Shown here piece by piece: positions 24,993 to 26,383 of a DNA stretch of 26,383 bases; position 1 is the first letter of the stretch, and each line of letters begins with the position of its first letter. The position numbers and the translations under genes were made by a program. The notes below the pieces were generated by a model that made no database searches, was not told where the DNA came from, and was given only the letters and a program-made list of their open reading frames with translations. Origin of the DNA: JANJWP01 sp049301335 (GTDB lineage Bacteria; Patescibacteriota; Gracilibacteria; BD1-5; UBA2023); NCBI GenBank assembly GCA_049301335.1, contig JBAQKV010000035.1, positions 1-26,383 of the forward strand. The letters are read 5' to 3'.

Positions 24993-25409
24993 TTATTTAA
25001 GCAGTTCCGCTCCTTCTCCTCAAAACTTCGAAGCGAGCATGTCGATAACGAAACCGTAGAAGGCGCCGGCGGCCAAAGTGAGCCAGAATACCGTCCAAGG
25101 ATCGGTTCAGGCCGCGGGAGAAACGAGCGCTCCGCAAGCCAAAGGAACGGAAACGAACGTACCGAGGCAGGTTCAACGAAGCCAGGCCGGAATGGGGAAA
25201 CGGAACATCGGGTGTACCGAATACGCGCCGGCGAGACCTACGACCATGCCGATGAGGATGCGGTCGGTAACGATGGTCCACATGAGCGCCGTTCCCCAGA
25301 TTCCCGGGTTCGAAGACGACGCGAGATATACGCAGAGAAGTCCGAACGCAACGGCCAAAGGCATGGCGATGGCGAAGCGCTTCTGTGCGGCTGAGCAGGA
25401 TTTTGCCAT
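24993..25409 (-). CDS. small integral membrane protein, unknown
   Basis: 138 aa with three in-frame UGAs. About four hydrophobic segments are visible: FAIAMPLAVAFGLLCVYLA, IWGTALMWTIVTDRILIGMV with VVGLAGAYSV, LGTFVSVPLACGALV, and VFWLTLAAGAFYGFVIDML. It has a short Lys-rich N-terminus (MAKSCSAAQKR) and a short C-terminal tail. No transporter or enzyme motif is recognised. ATG 25409 is chosen over an in-frame TTG at 25457 because it starts just before the first helix and 32 bases after a TTGCAT-N16-TATCAT promoter. Divergent from polA. Confidence 0.75.
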
Positions 25410-25440
25410 ATAGGGAGGGGTTATGGGTAAATCCGAGATG

Positions 25441-25468
25441 ATGATAGCCTCTCGCAAGGCTTATGCAA
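25441..25468 (-). promoter_or_regulatory. promoter of the small membrane protein gene
   Basis: Minus-strand TTGCAT (25463-25468), a 16-base spacer and TATCAT (25441-25446). Confidence 0.5.
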
Positions 25469-25480
25469 GGGCATTTCGGT

Positions 25481-25508
25481 TTGCGAAACCGTCCCCGAAC
25501 CGCATAAT
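25481..25508 (+). promoter_or_regulatory. probable polA promoter
   Basis: TTGCGA (25481-25486), a 16-base spacer and CATAAT (25503-25508). The -35 matches that of the MscS gene. The -10 overlaps an ATG at 25507, which argues for a start at ATG 25537, 28 bases downstream. Confidence 0.45.
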
Positions 25509-25536
25509 GGGGAAAATCGATTTCCCGATACTGAAA

Positions 25537-26383
25537 ATGGCCGTTTTCCAAGACCTCAAAACCTCGCTCGCCCTCTCGGATTCCAAGAGGAAAATTTCGA
25601 GTTTCCGAGACTATGCCGAGGCAGTGCACGAGTATTCCGCATCCGACGATTCGGCTACCGAAGCCTTCGAGCGAGCGTATTTCGCCGACAAGGATTTCTC
25701 AGCCGACGGAGAACTTTTGGCAACCGCTGAAAGTTCCATCCGAGAACTCGAATCCTCGCTGATTCCCGTTTTGGCCGAAATGGAATCGGCGGGCGTCTAC
25801 GTTTCCCGCGAGGAACTCGCCGACATCGCGGAAGAGCTTAAGAAGCTGGCGAAGCTCCTCGAACTCGAGATGCACGACCTCATCGGCGAACCGTTCAATC
25901 CGAATTCCGCGAAGCAGGTGCAATACGTGCTTTTCGAAAAGCTGAACATCCCGGCGGGGAAAAAAATCAAAACCGGGTTTTCCGTCGATTCCGAAACGCT
26001 CGAAGAAATCGGAAAGACCTACGCCATCGCGAACCTCATCCTCGAATACCGCACTTGCGAGAAACTCCGTTCCACCTATGCGGAAGGCCTCGTAAAGGAC
26101 ATCGCGGACGACGGACGCATCCGTACGACTTACAACCAGATGGGCGCGGCGACCGGACGTCTTTCGAGCGAGGCGCCCAACCTCCAGAACATCCCGTCGG
26201 GCGAAGGGTACCCGAGCCGAATCAAATCCTGTTTCAAACCCAAGGACGAAAGCTGGCGTTACCTCGTGGCCGACTATTCGCAAATCGAACTCCGGATTCT
26301 CGCGCACCTTTCCCATGACGCGGCGCTTCTCGCGGCGTTCGAAGAAGGGCGCGACATCCACGCGGAAACGGCGAGGTTCCTCT
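25537..26383 (+). CDS. polA: DNA polymerase I, polymerase domain (partial, N-terminal nucleases absent)
   Basis: The gene runs off the right end; 282 codons are visible. Family A polymerases fill gaps and remove primers. From ~residue 75, SLIPVLAEMESAGVYV begins the polymerase domain, followed by FNPNSAKQVQYVLFEKL, the ATGRLSSEAPNLQNIP motif and motif A DYSQIELRILAHLS with the catalytic Asp. The ~75 residues before it are too few for a 3'-5' exonuclease domain (~190) and show no DEDD motifs, and no 5' nuclease domain precedes it. It is therefore a minimal polymerase, as also seen in some reduced genomes. No UGA in the visible part. Start: ATG 25537 fits the promoter; ATG 25507 and ATG 25423 are in frame but overlap promoter boxes. 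The O-helix and motif C lie beyond the window. Confidence 0.92.
   Translation, partial: MAVFQDLKTSLALSDSKRKISSFRDYAEAVHEYSASDDSATEAFERAYFADKDFSADGELLATAESSIRELESSLIPVLAEMESAGVYVSREELADIAEELKKLAKLLELEMHDLIGEPFNPNSAKQVQYVLFEKLNIPAGKKIKTGFSVDSETLEEIGKTYAIANLILEYRTCEKLRSTYAEGLVKDIADDGRIRTTYNQMGAATGRLSSEAPNLQNIPSGEGYPSRIKSCFKPKDESWRYLVADYSQIELRILAHLSHDAALLAAFEEGRDIHAETARFL

Noticed and set aside
25423..25507. Earlier polA starts at ATG 25423 or 25507
   Set aside because: ATG 25507 overlaps the -10 box and ATG 25423 lies upstream of the polA promoter, between the -10 box and start codon of the divergent gene; ATG 25537 fits the usual -10 to ATG distance. Not fully excluded.
1..26383. Genes split by UGA as pseudogenes or frameshifts
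   Set aside because: Too many, all in frame, all at glycine positions; a recoded UGA explains them with one assumption.
1..26383. UGA as tryptophan or selenocysteine
   Set aside because: TGG is used normally for Trp, UGA positions match Gly in families, and no SECIS-type structure accompanies them.
1..26383. CRISPR array, insertion sequence or prophage
   Set aside because: No regularly spaced repeats, transposase, integrase or phage structural genes were seen.

Overview
The window reads coherently only with UGA decoded as glycine (translation table 25). Under the standard code most genes break into fragments. Under table 25 they become full-length members of known families, and the UGA codons fall where those families have glycine: the MscS pore helix, the rhodanese active-site loop, the nucleotide loop of a MobA-like transferase, and the segment before the RarA P-loop. 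TGG still encodes Trp. This code points to the Candidate Phyla Radiation lineages Gracilibacteria (BD1-5/GN02) or Absconditabacteria (SR1). The fairly high GC content and mixed gene content fit a Gracilibacterium slightly better, but I cannot separate the two from sequence alone.

Layout. 1-155 is the 3' end of a peptidoglycan-binding protein. 212-1690 is a type IV pilin-like protein with a fibrinogen-like C-terminal domain. 1701-2912 (-) is rarA. 3035-4612 is an unknown helical protein. 4653-5315 (-) is a GH73-type glucosaminidase with a structured leader, divergent from an IscA/HesB gene (5505-5909). 5955-7022 (-) is a ZIP metal transporter followed by a rhodanese. 7092-8747 (-) is a second pilin-like protein carrying a thrombospondin type-1-like module. 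8894-9973 is a zincin-like protein whose tail overlaps a convergent DEDDh exonuclease. 10729-11133 (-) is an EVE/PUA-like protein. 11329-12501 holds two unknown genes and 12562-12768 a zinc-ribbon protein. 12868-14058 (-) is dapD, preceded by an unknown membrane-anchored protein (14192-15316). 15449-15643 is a membrane zinc-ribbon protein and 15735-16214 a secreted Kazal-domain protein. 16287-20093 (-) is an overlapping operon: MobA-like transferase, M3 peptidase, zinc-finger protein. 20285-20516 (-) has tRNA-Lys(CUU) and a probable SRP RNA. 20642-21475 is an MscS channel, 21507-22310 (-) a DNA polymerase III delta' subunit, 22390-24949 a PEGA-domain protein plus a polysaccharide flippase, 24993-25409 (-) a small membrane protein, and 25537 to the end is a truncated polA.

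How the genes fit together. Several products act at or outside the cell surface: two pilin-like adhesins with animal-type modules (fibrinogen-like and TSP1-like), a Kazal inhibitor, a glucosaminidase, a peptidoglycan-binding protein, a flippase and a PEGA protein. That suits a host-attached or predatory lifestyle, which is an inference. The rest is housekeeping: DNA replication and repair, Fe-S assembly, metal uptake and peptidase activity.

Regulation. Most promoters have a TTGNNN -35 box and a TATAAT-like -10 box with a short 15-16 bp spacer, and the start codon lies about 20-35 bases further on, usually without a Shine-Dalgarno sequence. Only three genes have a strong Shine-Dalgarno, and none of these contains an in-frame UGA. 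Two UGA-free genes (dapD and the EVE-like gene) end at a UGA with no UAA or UAG before their terminators, which conflicts with a strict table-25 reading.
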